From: an uncultured delta proteobacterium
GTDB lineage: Bacteria; Desulfobacterota; Syntrophia; Syntrophales; Smithellaceae
DNA length: 64,000 bases
Reading direction: 5' to 3'
Assembly: GCA_903907985.1 (NCBI GenBank)
Contig: CAIVQG010000072.1
Coordinates: 1 to 64,000, forward strand
Part shown: piece after piece, positions 46,535 through 55,005 of the stretch
Layout of the letters: each line of letters starts with the position of its first letter
How positions within the stretch are numbered: position 1 is the first letter of the stretch
Translations under genes and position numbers: made by a program
The notes under the pieces: model-generated
Database searches by the model: none
The model's input: only the letters and a program-made list of their open reading frames with translations
What the model was told of the DNA's origin: nothing

Positions 46535-48835
46535 ATGAACGATCTGCCCAATCTCCAATCTGCAAATAGTATTGACGAAAAACTCCGCCTCAGCAAAGCT
46601 CTGCAGGACATAACCAACCGTATCCACGCAGCTCAAAACATCAAGCAGATTCTTGTCGACTTAAAAGATGGCATCCTCAATCTTTTCAATGCCCAATCTA
46701 TAACCATTTACGTGGTTGATAAACAACGCAACGAAATTTATTCTATGTTTCTGGCGGGCGGAACAGAATTAAAAGAAATTCGCGTTCCCATAAGCAATAA
46801 AAGCATTGCCGGATACGTTGCCAATACCGGGAAATTTGTGAACATCAAAGATGCCTACGACCAAAGCGAACTTAAAGCAATCGACAATGAACTGTCTTTT
46901 GACCAGAGCTGGGATAAAAAATCAGGCTACCGGACAAAACAAATTCTTGCCGCCCCGATTTTTAATAAAAATCAGCTCATGGGTGTTATTCAAATCCTCA
47001 ACAGAAAAGTCGGCCAGTTTAGTTTTACAGAAGAAGAAAAAGGTCTCTTACATGAAATCGCCGAAGTGCTGGGTGTTGCTTTTTTTAACCAGCAGCGTTT
47101 CGCCCGCCGCAGAAAAACAAAGTTTGATTATTTAATCAGTCATGATCTGCTCAAAGAAGATGAATTGGATAATGCCTGGGAAGAATCCCGTGAAAAAAAA
47201 GAAACCATGGAAACTTTTCTCATGGGTAAATACAAGATATCCAAAGAAGACATCGGACGTTCTTTCGAAGAATTTTATCACTGCCGCTTTCTCGTATATA
47301 ACGATAAAACGGTAATACCGGGAGATTTGATTAAAAATCTTAAAAAGGATTATTTACGCCGGGAACTATGGGTCCCTCTGGAAAAAAAGGACAACCACAT
47401 TTATGTAATCATCGATGACCCCAACAACATCTTAAAGAGAGATACCATCGAAAGCCTTTTAAAAACCAAGCAAGTCAAGTACGATATTGCTTTGCCGGAA
47501 GACATAATTAAATTTATCAATCTTTTTTATCACTCGCCGGAAGATGAACATTCCTTCACCGATATTTTGGGGAAACTGGACGATGAAGATACAGCCGTGG
47601 AAGACGAAGAAGGCGGTGATGTAGTTACCGAATCGGACAGTGTCATTATGCAGCTAGTTAATAAAATAATTAATGATGCCTATACCCGCCGTACTTCCGA
47701 CATTCACATCGAACCCAATATCGGCAAAAAAAATGTGGAAATCCGCTACCGCGTTGATGGTGATTGTGCGCTATACCAAACAGTTCCGTTCAGTTATCGG
47801 GCCGCACTTGTATCGCGAATTAAAATAATGTCCAATCTGGACATTACAGTGAAAAGACTGCCCCAGGATGGAAAAATCAAATTCCGGCGGCCCACCGGCG
47901 ATGAAATTGAGTTGCGCGTAGCAACTATTCCTACGCAAGGGGGAGTCGAAGACATCGTCATGCGTATTCTTGCCAAAGGCGAAACAATCCCTCTGGATAA
48001 TATGGGAATTTCCGAGCGCAACCTTCGGGAAATGAAAAATGTAATCAGCAAACCTTACGGCATGATTCTGGTTGTTGGACCGACAGGTTCAGGTAAAACA
48101 ACAACTCTGCACTCTGCTCTCCACGAGATCAACACTCCGGACAGAAAAATATGGACAGCGGAAGATCCCGTGGAAATTACTCAATACGGTTTGCGGCAAG
48201 TGCAGGTACAATCCAAAATAGGGTTTGACTTTGCCGCAGCCATGCGTGCGTTCTTGCGCGCCGATCCCGATGTTATCATGGTCGGTGAAATGCGCGATTT
48301 TGAAACGGCCAAAACAGGCGTGGAGGCCTCGCTTACCGGGCATTTGGTTTTCAGCACTCTGCACACCAACAGTGCCCCGGAAACAATTACCCGTCTTCTG
48401 GACATGGGGATTGATCCTCTTAACTTTGCCGACGCCCTGTTGGGTATTCTTGCCCAACGTCTCATACGAACTCTGTGCAAAAACTGCAAAGAAACATATC
48501 ATCCGACAAAAGAAGAGTACGAGGAAGTAGTGGAAACTTACGGAAGGGAAGATTTTGCCAAACTGAATATTCCTTATGACGATAATTTTACGCTGTCCCG
48601 TCCTAAAGGTTGTGATGTTTGTGATAAGTCCGGATATAAAGGTCGAATGGGAATTCACGAACTTCTGGTCGGTACCGATGATATTAAAAGACTTGTTCAA
48701 AAACACGCAACCGTCGAGCTGCTGCGTGAGCAGGCGATGAAAGAAGGGATGACCACACTTCTGCAGGACGGCATTTTCAAATCTCTTAAAGGATTTACTG
48801 ATTTCAAGCAGGTTCGCCGAGTCTGTATCAAATAG
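46535..48835 (+). CDS. Type IV pilus / type II secretion assembly ATPase (PilB/GspE-like) with an N-terminal GAF domain
   Basis: A 766-residue secretion ATPase. An N-terminal GAF-like domain (about residues 20-185; SITIYVVDKQRNEIYSM, SIAGYVANTG, LAAPIF) is followed by a MshEN/T2SSE_N domain (about 200-340) and the ATPase: Walker A GPTGSGKTT near residue 515, Asp box TAEDPVEI, Walker B DVIMVGEMRD, His box LVFSTLHTN, and a zinc site (CKNC and CDVC). No other pilus or secretion gene is in the window. GAF domains bind small ligands, so ATPase activity may be directly ligand-controlled. The fusion is known in scattered deltaproteobacteria but its role is not. Confidence 0.88.
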   Translation: MNDLPNLQSANSIDEKLRLSKALQDITNRIHAAQNIKQILVDLKDGILNLFNAQSITIYVVDKQRNEIYSMFLAGGTELKEIRVPISNKSIAGYVANTGKFVNIKDAYDQSELKAIDNELSFDQSWDKKSGYRTKQILAAPIFNKNQLMGVIQILNRKVGQFSFTEEEKGLLHEIAEVLGVAFFNQQRFARRRKTKFDYLISHDLLKEDELDNAWEESREKKETMETFLMGKYKISKEDIGRSFEEFYHCRFLVYNDKTVIPGDLIKNLKKDYLRRELWVPLEKKDNHIYVIIDDPNNILKRDTIESLLKTKQVKYDIALPEDIIKFINLFYHSPEDEHSFTDILGKLDDEDTAVEDEEGGDVVTESDSVIMQLVNKIINDAYTRRTSDIHIEPNIGKKNVEIRYRVDGDCALYQTVPFSYRAALVSRIKIMSNLDITVKRLPQDGKIKFRRPTGDEIELRVATIPTQGGVEDIVMRILAKGETIPLDNMGISERNLREMKNVISKPYGMILVVGPTGSGKTTTLHSALHEINTPDRKIWTAEDPVEITQYGLRQVQVQSKIGFDFAAAMRAFLRADPDVIMVGEMRDFETAKTGVEASLTGHLVFSTLHTNSAPETITRLLDMGIDPLNFADALLGILAQRLIRTLCKNCKETYHPTKEEYEEVVETYGREDFAKLNIPYDDNFTLSRPKGCDVCDKSGYKGRMGIHELLVGTDDIKRLVQKHATVELLREQAMKEGMTTLLQDGIFKSLKGFTDFKQVRRVCIK

Positions 48836-49037
48836 GAGTTTAGGCTGAAGGTTGTGGATGAAGCCGTACAGTGTAGTATTCCAAAAGATTATTACTGGAC
48901 CCTACTGAAAGAATTGCACGATAATCTAATGACTGGAGTTCTACTAGTAACTTCTCATTTTATAAAAACGCTGCTTGTATTGTAGAGATAAAAATTAAGA
49001 GTACTGACCAAGATTATCTGATCATCCCTAAATTAAT
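48836..49037. other. Intergenic stretch with one doubtful short ORF
   Basis: The 301 bp between the PilB-like gene and the next start hold a promoter at 49038 and, at 48854-48985, a 43-codon GTG-started frame (VDEAVQCSIPKDYYWTLLKE onward). It has only a poor ribosome site and no family I recognise. It may be a gene remnant or chance. Confidence 0.25.
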
Positions 49038-49066
49038 TTGACATCACGGGTATCATATTCTAGAAT
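49038..49066 (+). promoter_or_regulatory. Promoter of the nitronate monooxygenase-like gene
   Basis: TTGACA (49038-49043), 17 bases, TAGAAT (49061-49066, 5 of 6). It argues that the true start is the ATG at 49137 and not any of the upstream in-frame codons, since the longest frame would begin inside the -35. Confidence 0.65.
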
Positions 49067-49136
49067 TTCACATTATAAAGATGATCATTCTTTAAAGGCA
49101 ATTATTGCAGTTGGAAAGGATATGAGGATAAAAATT

Positions 49137-50186
49137 ATGTTTAAGACAAGAATGACACAAATGTTCGGCATCCGGCACCCCATTATGCTGGCCGGAATGA
49201 ACTGGATTACAGAACCCAAACTGGTCGCCGCCGTCTGCAACGCCGGAGGTCTGGGACTCCTGGCGATTGCTCGCTGCACCCCGCAGGAAACACGGGAAAG
49301 TATCCGGCAGATACGGCAGATGACAGATAAACCCTTCGGTATCAACCAGATTCTTATCGGACCGGGGGCAAAAGAAAATATCGCCGTTGCCATCGAAGAA
49401 AAAGTTCCCGTCATTAACTATTCGCTGGGGAAACCATGGTTTGTCAATGATGTTCACGCCTATGGCGGCAAAGTTGTCGGCACCATCGCCATCGCCAAGC
49501 ATGCGGCCAAGGCCGTGCAGATGGGATGCGACGCCCTGGTAATCACCGGTCATGAAGCCGCGGCACACGGCGCAGCAGCCACATCCATGGTGTTGATTCC
49601 AATTGTCGCTTCGATGGTCAAAGTCCCTTTGATTGCCGCAGGCGGATTTTACGATGGACGGGGACTCGCGGCAGCGCTGGCCCTGGGCGCCGACGGCATC
49701 TCCATGGGCAGCCGTTTCATGGTGGTCAAGGAAAGCATGGTACATGACAACTTCAAAATATTATGTATCGAGGCCACCGAACAGGATACTCTTTATGGCA
49801 ACGTGTTTGACGGGATGGACGGCCGCGTGCTGAAAACCAAGGAAGCCCAGGCGATGCTGAAACGCGGTTTCCCGGTGGTGGACGCCTTCAGGGGAGCACT
49901 CCTCATCAAACGCCTGATGAATCTGTCTTTTGCTAAATTTTTGGGTGTAAGCATCGAAATGCTGAGAGCCGAAGAAGGCCATCCACTGATGGTGCTGGCG
50001 CGTCAGGCGGTGGGCAACATGAAGCACCTCAAAGCACTCACCGAGGGCGACGTGGAAGGCGGTATCCTGTTCGCCGGACAGTGTTGCGGCGGCATCACCG
50101 ATAATCCGACAACCAAGGAACTGATCGACCGGGTCATCAGTGAAGCGGAAACGGCGCTGGCCAATATGAATAGTTTCAAAGCTTAA
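49137..50186 (+). CDS. Nitronate monooxygenase / FabK-like FMN TIM-barrel oxidoreductase
   Basis: A 349-residue flavin-dependent barrel: FGIRHPIMLAGMNWITEP at the start, AVCNAGGLGLLA, ITGHEAAAHGAA with the family histidine, IPIVASMVKVPLIAAGGF and ALGADGISMGSRF for phosphate binding. Family members oxidise alkyl nitronates or reduce enoyl-ACP (FabK). Sequence alone does not separate these here; in an anaerobe an oxygen-using reaction is unlikely, so a reductase or dehydrogenase role may fit better. GAGGA lies 8 bases before the chosen ATG. No operon partner on this strand. Confidence 0.8.
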   Translation: MFKTRMTQMFGIRHPIMLAGMNWITEPKLVAAVCNAGGLGLLAIARCTPQETRESIRQIRQMTDKPFGINQILIGPGAKENIAVAIEEKVPVINYSLGKPWFVNDVHAYGGKVVGTIAIAKHAAKAVQMGCDALVITGHEAAAHGAAATSMVLIPIVASMVKVPLIAAGGFYDGRGLAAALALGADGISMGSRFMVVKESMVHDNFKILCIEATEQDTLYGNVFDGMDGRVLKTKEAQAMLKRGFPVVDAFRGALLIKRLMNLSFAKFLGVSIEMLRAEEGHPLMVLARQAVGNMKHLKALTEGDVEGGILFAGQCCGGITDNPTTKELIDRVISEAETALANMNSFKA

Positions 50187-50374
50187 AAGACAACTACATT
50201 CAGGGGGTCACCGCTCAACATAATTGTTTTCAAAATATGGGCGCACCCCTTGTTTTATTCGTCATGGTAGGTGCTTCTGACACACAACTTTTGGAGATGT
50301 ATCGGAACAAGCGAGTGCATATAACTCATTACCAGCCGCTCCTCTATCATATTTGTTCTTCTCAGACCAACTCT

Positions 50375-51154
50375 TTAATAAATGTACGTAACGGAACCAC
50401 CGTCCACCACAATTATCTGGCCGGACACAAAGGATGAGGCATCGGAGGCAAGAAACAGGGCCGCGCCTTTCATGTCTTCAACTTCTGCGATGCGTCCCAG
50501 AGCCGTATGCTTCACGATACTCTTTTCCAGCCTGCCTTCGCCCATTTCCAGAGCGTCTTTGATCATATCCGTTCTCGTGGCACCGGGCGCCAGGACATTG
50601 ACCCGTATTTTGTGTTTGCCCAACTCAAAGGCCAGGATCTGGGCCAGGGCGTGTTCGGCAGCCTTGCTGACGGAGTAAACCCCCACACCCTTGTTGGGCT
50701 TGAAGCCGTTGGTGGAACCGACAAAGATAATGGACCCGCCGCCTTGGGGAATCATGATTTTGGCCACCTTTTTGGAGAGCAGAAAACAGCCCTTCAGATT
50801 CAGATTCATGACTTTATCCCACGCCCATTCTTCCGTTTCGATAATATCGGCAAACTGGGGATTGGTCGCAGCATTACAGACCAGTATATCTATTCTCCCC
50901 CATTCCTTGATTGTTCTATTGACGAGGTTATCCAATTCATCACTTTTCGCCGCATCTGCTGCAACAGTCAGGCAGCGGACTCCAAACGCAGATATTTCCT
51001 TTTGTGCTCCATCAAGATCAGATTGTTTTCTGCCTGAAATAACTACATTCGCACCGGCCTCCGCAAAACTCAGGGCGATCGCCTTGCCAATCCCTCGCGA
51101 TCCTCCAGTGATCAAAGCCACCTTGTTGTCCAGACGAAACTTGTCGAAAATCAT
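50375..51154 (-). CDS. Short-chain dehydrogenase/reductase
   Basis: A 259-residue classical SDR with the NAD(P) motif TGGSRGIG (residues 16-23), CNAATN, catalytic Tyr and Lys in YSVSK, and the C-terminal GQIIVVDGGS. AGGAG lies 6 bases before ATG 51154; the frame extends 13 codons further without support. It ends the tetR-DUF1295-DUF2284-SDR run on the minus strand, so the substrate is probably a membrane lipid or hydrophobic metabolite handled by the DUF1295 protein, but this is inference. Confidence 0.88.
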   Translation of the reverse strand: MIFDKFRLDNKVALITGGSRGIGKAIALSFAEAGANVVISGRKQSDLDGAQKEISAFGVRCLTVAADAAKSDELDNLVNRTIKEWGRIDILVCNAATNPQFADIIETEEWAWDKVMNLNLKGCFLLSKKVAKIMIPQGGGSIIFVGSTNGFKPNKGVGVYSVSKAAEHALAQILAFELGKHKIRVNVLAPGATRTDMIKDALEMGEGRLEKSIVKHTALGRIAEVEDMKGAALFLASDASSFVSGQIIVVDGGSVTYIY

Positions 51155-51202
51155 TTTCTTCTCCTTTTCTGAGTAAAACCGTGAACGGAACAAGCCACCC
51201 GA

Positions 51203-51745
51203 TTAGTCCACCAGCAGGAGACAATAATCATTATGCGTTTCTTCTTTTACACTGAGGGTTTTAATGAAAAAACCGTTATTGCGTGCTGTCTGAAAAACGT
51301 CGATACCGCAGGCCTCCATGGCCGGACGGACGTTCCCCATGTGAACGCAGGGATTATCACTCAGGATAGCGCATTTCTTGCATTTAAGGCAGGGACCGGA
51401 AAGAAAAACGAAGGCCTTGTAGTAGCCGTCCTTGAACAGAGTTCCCTCCAGTTCGACCAGCATGTCCATATAGGCCTTGTAACGCTTTCCCCGGCCTTCC
51501 GTTGCCGGGGCCTCGATGTGAAAAAGAATGGCCCTCTTGTATGAATCCAGAATAGCCCTAGTCTGGTCATACGTGGGCGTATGCGGAGGGCAGCAGTGTC
51601 CCATCCCATATACAGGACACCCATATTGGCATTTAATCCTTACCCAGGGTGCTGTTACAACGCTGCCAGGATCAATGGGAACGGCATCAGTCGCCCCTCT
51701 CTCCAAGGCCAGCCTGCAATACTTTTCCAGATCGTTTTGCGGCAT
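51203..51745 (-). CDS. DUF2284 cysteine-rich metal-binding protein
   Basis: A 180-residue protein with nine cysteines in the DUF2284 pattern: CQYGCPVYGMGHCCPPHTP near residue 40, then CLKCKKCAILSDNPCVH near residue 120. The pattern suggests one or two Fe-S clusters. Function is unknown; such genes are common in anaerobes. GGAGG is 9 bases before the ATG at 51745; a longer upstream frame is not supported. Lies between DUF1295 and SDR genes with gaps of 31 and 48 bp, so probably one transcript. Confidence 0.82.
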   Translation of the reverse strand: MPQNDLEKYCRLALERGATDAVPIDPGSVVTAPWVRIKCQYGCPVYGMGHCCPPHTPTYDQTRAILDSYKRAILFHIEAPATEGRGKRYKAYMDMLVELEGTLFKDGYYKAFVFLSGPCLKCKKCAILSDNPCVHMGNVRPAMEACGIDVFQTARNNGFFIKTLSVKEETHNDYCLLLVD

Positions 51746-51776
51746 ATGAATTATCCTCCTCAGAATTAATTTTGAA

Positions 51777-52640
51777 TTATTTTTTGGGTAACCAGGGAAT
51801 AAACATGCTGGTCTTACGCCTGTAATCTTCAAATCCCGGCAATACCCTGATAAGGTTTTCCGCCAGCGGCACACCGGAAACAAAGAGCAGCAAAAAAGAA
51901 ATCAACAACGGTCCGAAAAAGGCCAGCCATCCACCATGAAAACCGAGAGCAATAATGAAAATACCCCACCACATTGACGCTTCTCCAAAATAGTTGGGAT
52001 GACGCGAATACTGCCAGAGCCCTCCGGTCATGATTTGCCCCTGGCTTTGTGGGGCGGCAAGAAATGTTTTCAGCTGCTGATCGCCAATAATCTCGAATAA
52101 AAATCCAATTACCCATACAGCAACTCCGACCGGATAGTAGGGGAAAACGCCAATTTGCGGGGAGCAGTTGATAAATACAATAGGGGCAGCGATGATCCAA
52201 GCGAGAAAGCCCTGGGCAATGTAAATGCGCAAATAAGTTATCAGGAGTGCATGCTTCCCCGATTCCATCTGCTTTCTCATCTGCTGATACCTTGGATCTT
52301 CAGCTTTACCCACGGAGCGTAACATAATGTGCGTAAACAGCCGCAATCCCCAGGCAGTAACCATGGCCAGAACAATCCATTGTATCGTGGTATGTGTGTT
52401 CTGCATCCAGAAGGTGACCTGGGCAACAATGATGAAGCTCAGTCCCCAGGCAGTGTCAATGAAGGTATGATTTTTCAGTAATGATCCGATGACAAAAAAG
52501 ATGTGCACGGAAATCATCACTCCCAGCAGGGCCGCGCCGACAAAAGACAGGATACCGTATGAAGAAGCTAAAATCGGATAGAATATTAAGAAAACCAACA
52601 TCAGTAACAAATAGACTTTTAACGCTTGTTTTTGTGTCAT
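51777..52640 (-). CDS. DUF1295 family membrane protein (steroid 5-alpha-reductase-like fold)
   Basis: A 287-residue protein with about seven or eight membrane helices and the family motif GLWQYSRHPNYFGEASMWWG near the C-terminus, shared with 5-alpha-steroid reductases and isoprenylcysteine methyltransferases. These act on hydrophobic substrates in the membrane with NADPH or SAM. The neighbouring SDR and TetR regulator suggest a small lipid- or xenobiotic-modifying operon. The substrate is unknown. Confidence 0.82.
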   Translation of the reverse strand: MTQKQALKVYLLLMLVFLIFYPILASSYGILSFVGAALLGVMISVHIFFVIGSLLKNHTFIDTAWGLSFIIVAQVTFWMQNTHTTIQWIVLAMVTAWGLRLFTHIMLRSVGKAEDPRYQQMRKQMESGKHALLITYLRIYIAQGFLAWIIAAPIVFINCSPQIGVFPYYPVGVAVWVIGFLFEIIGDQQLKTFLAAPQSQGQIMTGGLWQYSRHPNYFGEASMWWGIFIIALGFHGGWLAFFGPLLISFLLLFVSGVPLAENLIRVLPGFEDYRRKTSMFIPWLPKK

Positions 52641-52705
52641 GGCCTTCTCCTTTGATGTAAATGTCTCCTGCTGTATTCCGCCGGTCAGTACAGTCTAGTC
52701 GACGC

Positions 52706-53278
52706 TTATTTTTTCAGAGACTGCTTGATCCGTCGAATAGCCATATCCAGATAAATCGTATCCGTTGCCCGAACCATCAGTGAGGCGCCCTGAAGGGCAG
52801 CCAATACAAAGACAGCTTGTTCTTTCGGTGTTCCGGAAAAAGAAAATGATCCCGCCTCCCTCCCTTCCTTCAAGAGTTTTTCCAGCCAGATGAGAAAATC
52901 AGCGATGAATGCCTTTGCTTCTTCCTGCATCTTCTCGGGAAGCGTGTTGAAATCATGCTCGAGGGCGCTTCCCAGACACACATGGCCTTCGAATTTCAGA
53001 AAGTCACGGAAGATGCCACAGAAGGCATCGAGTTTTTTGGCGAAACCCATGCTGCCCATCCGGGGATGAAGTGTCCACTTTTCGAACTGCTGTCGTGCTC
53101 TTTGAATAATGGCGACACCCAGCTCAGTTTTCGTGGGAAAGTGGTAATGGATGGCCGCATTCTTTACATTGAGGGCAGATGATATATGGGTATAGCTAAA
53201 CCCGTTGTAGCCGCGTTGCAGCAGGAGACTTTCGGCCAGATCGATAATCTGGTTTTTTGTATCGTTTATTGGAGTCAC
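52706..53278 (-). CDS. TetR-family transcriptional repressor
   Basis: A 190-residue regulator with the N-terminal helix-turn-helix typical of the family (LLLQRGYNGFSYTHISSALN, then AAIHYHFPTKTEL) and a helical ligand-binding domain. The start is taken as GTG 53278, with GAGGA about 10 bases upstream. It heads a minus-strand operon with DUF1295, DUF2284 and SDR genes. Its promoter carries a perfect 16-bp palindrome exactly in the spacer, so it should repress its own operon until a ligand binds. Confidence 0.9.
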   Translation of the reverse strand: MTPINDTKNQIIDLAESLLLQRGYNGFSYTHISSALNVKNAAIHYHFPTKTELGVAIIQRARQQFEKWTLHPRMGSMGFAKKLDAFCGIFRDFLKFEGHVCLGSALEHDFNTLPEKMQEEAKAFIADFLIWLEKLLKEGREAGSFSFSGTPKEQAVFVLAALQGASLMVRATDTIYLDMAIRRIKQSLKK

Positions 53279-53307
53279 AAGGGTTTATTCCTCTCTTTAG
53301 TGATGGC

Positions 53308-53336
53308 AGCATACTTACTAGTAAGTAAGTTGTCAA
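53308..53336 (-). promoter_or_regulatory. tetR promoter with palindromic operator in the spacer
   Basis: On the minus strand, TTGACA (complement of 53331-53336), a 17-base spacer and TATGCT (complement of 53308-53313). TACTTACTAGTAAGTA (53312-53327) is a perfect 16-bp palindrome lying almost entirely in the spacer. Confidence 0.8.
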
Positions 53337-53463
53337 GAACTTATTTTCAGAACTTTCGTGCTGAAAATATTTTTTGTAAATACCATATGATTGTCACCCC
53401 CTAACTGGCAAATGAAAATTACTCTAATATAACTCCGGAAATAATCAGCTTTGAATAAAGTAC

Positions 53464-53494
53464 TTGACCTGACTACCGCTTCATAGTTTATGCT
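53464..53494 (+). promoter_or_regulatory. MerR-type promoter with 19-bp spacer
   Basis: TTGACC (53464-53469), a 19-base spacer and TATGCT (53489-53494). Over-long spacers are the hallmark of promoters that MerR proteins activate by DNA distortion. ACTA and TAGT flank its centre. It lies directly before the merR-like gene and so controls it and probably the MerB-like gene after it. Confidence 0.65.
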
Positions 53495-53512
53495 GTATTT
53501 AAAGAGGTTAAC

Positions 53513-54085
53513 ATGACTACAGTCAAAACAAAACGACCTACTCCTGCACCTACTTTCGCCGGATCCATAAGTATCGGCCAATTGGCAAAGCGCTTCGGCC
53601 TATCCCGTAGCACGCTCCTTTACTACGATTCCATTGGGCTATTGAAGCCATCCGCAAGAAGCCGGGCAAATTATCGGCGATATACACAGGAAGATGCCGG
53701 GCGTCTGGAGATGATCTGCATGTATCGCCAGATAGGTCTCTCGATGTTGGAGATCGGCGAGATCCTCAACTCCCCGAAGAACAGTGTGCATGACATCTTA
53801 GAAAAGCGTTTGCTTAGTCTAGCCAAGGAGATCGGCCGTTTGCGTGAACAGCAGCACCTGATTATCCGCATGCTCGGAGATCGTTCACTTCGTAAGCGTA
53901 TCCCTGTTTTAGATAAGGAAGGCTGGATTGCACTCCTGAGGGCTGTTGGCCTTAATGATGATGCAATGCATAAATGGCATCAAGAGTTTGAAAAGTTCTC
54001 TCCACTGTTGCATAAGGAGTTTCTGGAAGGGTTGGGCATATCCGCCGAAGAGCTTGACCTGATCCGTCAATGGGCGCAAACCTGA
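53513..54085 (+). CDS. MerR-family transcriptional regulator
   Basis: A 190-residue regulator with a typical MerR winged helix (ISIGQLAKRFGLSRSTLLYY, IGLLKPSARSRANYRRY, then GRLEMICMYRQIGLSMLEIG) and a C-terminal helical domain. The mercury-binding cysteines of classical MerR are absent; the only cysteine is in the DNA-binding half. The inducer is therefore not simply Hg2+ bound in the MerR way. It precedes the MerB-like selenoprotein gene by 80 bp on the same strand and probably controls it. Confidence 0.88.
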   Translation: MTTVKTKRPTPAPTFAGSISIGQLAKRFGLSRSTLLYYDSIGLLKPSARSRANYRRYTQEDAGRLEMICMYRQIGLSMLEIGEILNSPKNSVHDILEKRLLSLAKEIGRLREQQHLIIRMLGDRSLRKRIPVLDKEGWIALLRAVGLNDDAMHKWHQEFEKFSPLLHKEFLEGLGISAEELDLIRQWAQT

Positions 54086-54165
54086 TATTGTAATCAAGGA
54101 TACCCCTTATTCGGAATAATGTGGGTAGTTCTTATTATCAATCTAACAAGAAAGGAGTTATCAAT

Positions 54166-54924
54166 ATGAATAATAAACTTATGATGGGATTATGGAAGTA
54201 TATGATCAATGTGCCTCCATTCCTTTGGGAAAAGCAAATTGCCAAAGGGAAAAAGAAATATGCAGACCACCTTACCTTTATGTCCGAGGACCATCGGTTG
54301 GTGCACCATTTTGTAGTCCGGGAACTCCCGCTTGCCGGCAAGCCATTATCAAATGAATTCATCGCGAATGCCCTGAACATTCCCATCCAGAGAACGATTT
54401 CTATTCTGGATGATCTGGAATCGCATATGACATTCATCTTCAGAAATGCAGCTGGTTCAGTTATCTGGGCGTACCCTGTGACAGTGGAAAAAACACCGCA
54501 CCGGGTAACTTTTCAAACCGTTGAGCAGATATATGCGGCCTGAGCAGCCGATGCTTTTGCGACGCCCTTCGTGCAAGGGCAACTGAGAAAAGAATTACTG
54601 TCGGTTGTTGTCAGGACAGAATGCGCCCATTCCGGAAGGGCAATGGAAATCCAGATCGACAGCGACCTGAACTGCCGTGTGAATGAAGAAGGATGCAATC
54701 CTATTGTCTTCGTACCTGACATCGATCTTATTAGACTTGAAGATAAAAGCATTATCAACGCTTTTTGACGGGAAAGCGTTTTCTTCTGGTCAGAAGAACA
54801 TGCAAGAGATTATCGGCAGAAGGTTCACCGTTTGCGCGGTGCGTACATGACAGTGGATCAGATGAGCAAGGTCACGAAAATGATCCAGAGCGCTATTTTT
54901 GCCTTTGATAAGGAAGATTTATAA
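54166..54924 (+). CDS. MerB-like (organomercurial lyase family) selenoprotein with two selenocysteines
   Basis: One continuous frame of 252 codons that contains TGA at 54541 (codon 126) and 54766 (codon 201) and ends at TAA 54922. The N-terminal half has the MerB winged-helix layout (LPLAGKPLSNEFIANALNIP, then SILDDLESHMTFIFRNAAGS). After the first TGA the text is AADAFATPFVQG, so the codon plus AAD aligns with Cys96-Ala-x-Asp99 of MerB. Cys153 in TECAHSG matches Cys117. The second TGA in AF-U-RESVFFWSEEHA aligns with Cys159. A SECIS-like hairpin follows each TGA. AAGGAG lies 8 bases before the ATG. Conventional gene calling would stop at 54543. Function as an alkylmercury lyase is inferred; the regulator upstream is MerR-family. 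Confidence 0.85.
54564..54580 (+). promoter_or_regulatory. Putative bacterial SECIS for Sec126
   Basis: A perfect 6-bp stem GCCCTT/AAGGGC with loop CGTGC, which has G at the second position followed by U. The loop begins 26 bases after the TGA, inside the usual bacterial range of about 16-37. Confidence 0.7.
54781..54798 (+). promoter_or_regulatory. Putative bacterial SECIS for Sec201
   Basis: A perfect 7-bp stem TTCTTCT/AGAAGAA with loop GGTC, 19 bases after the TGA. The loop GGUC is the SelB-contact sequence of the E. coli fdhF SECIS. Confidence 0.8.
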
Positions 54925-54950
54925 TTCTAAAACTAATAACAGACAATCAG

Positions 54951-54982
54951 GAAATATCAGGGACCGCTGTCCCTGATATTTC
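54951..54982. terminator. Long hairpin between convergent genes, likely bidirectional terminator
   Basis: A perfect 14-bp stem GAAATATCAGGGAC/GTCCCTGATATTTC with a CGCT loop, 26 bases after the MerB-like stop and 23 before the end of the convergent flavoprotein gene. It lacks a long T tract but is very stable. Confidence 0.65.
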
Positions 54983-55005
54983 GACCTGGCCAATAACAAC
55001 GGTGT

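Noticed and set aside
54121..54543. A stand-alone 140-residue ORF ending at the TGA at 54541, plus a separate ORF at 54571-54768
   Set aside because: Together with the region to 54924 they form one MerB-like frame. The ends of these ORFs are in-frame TGA codons with SECIS-like hairpins, and AAGGAG supports a start at 54166.
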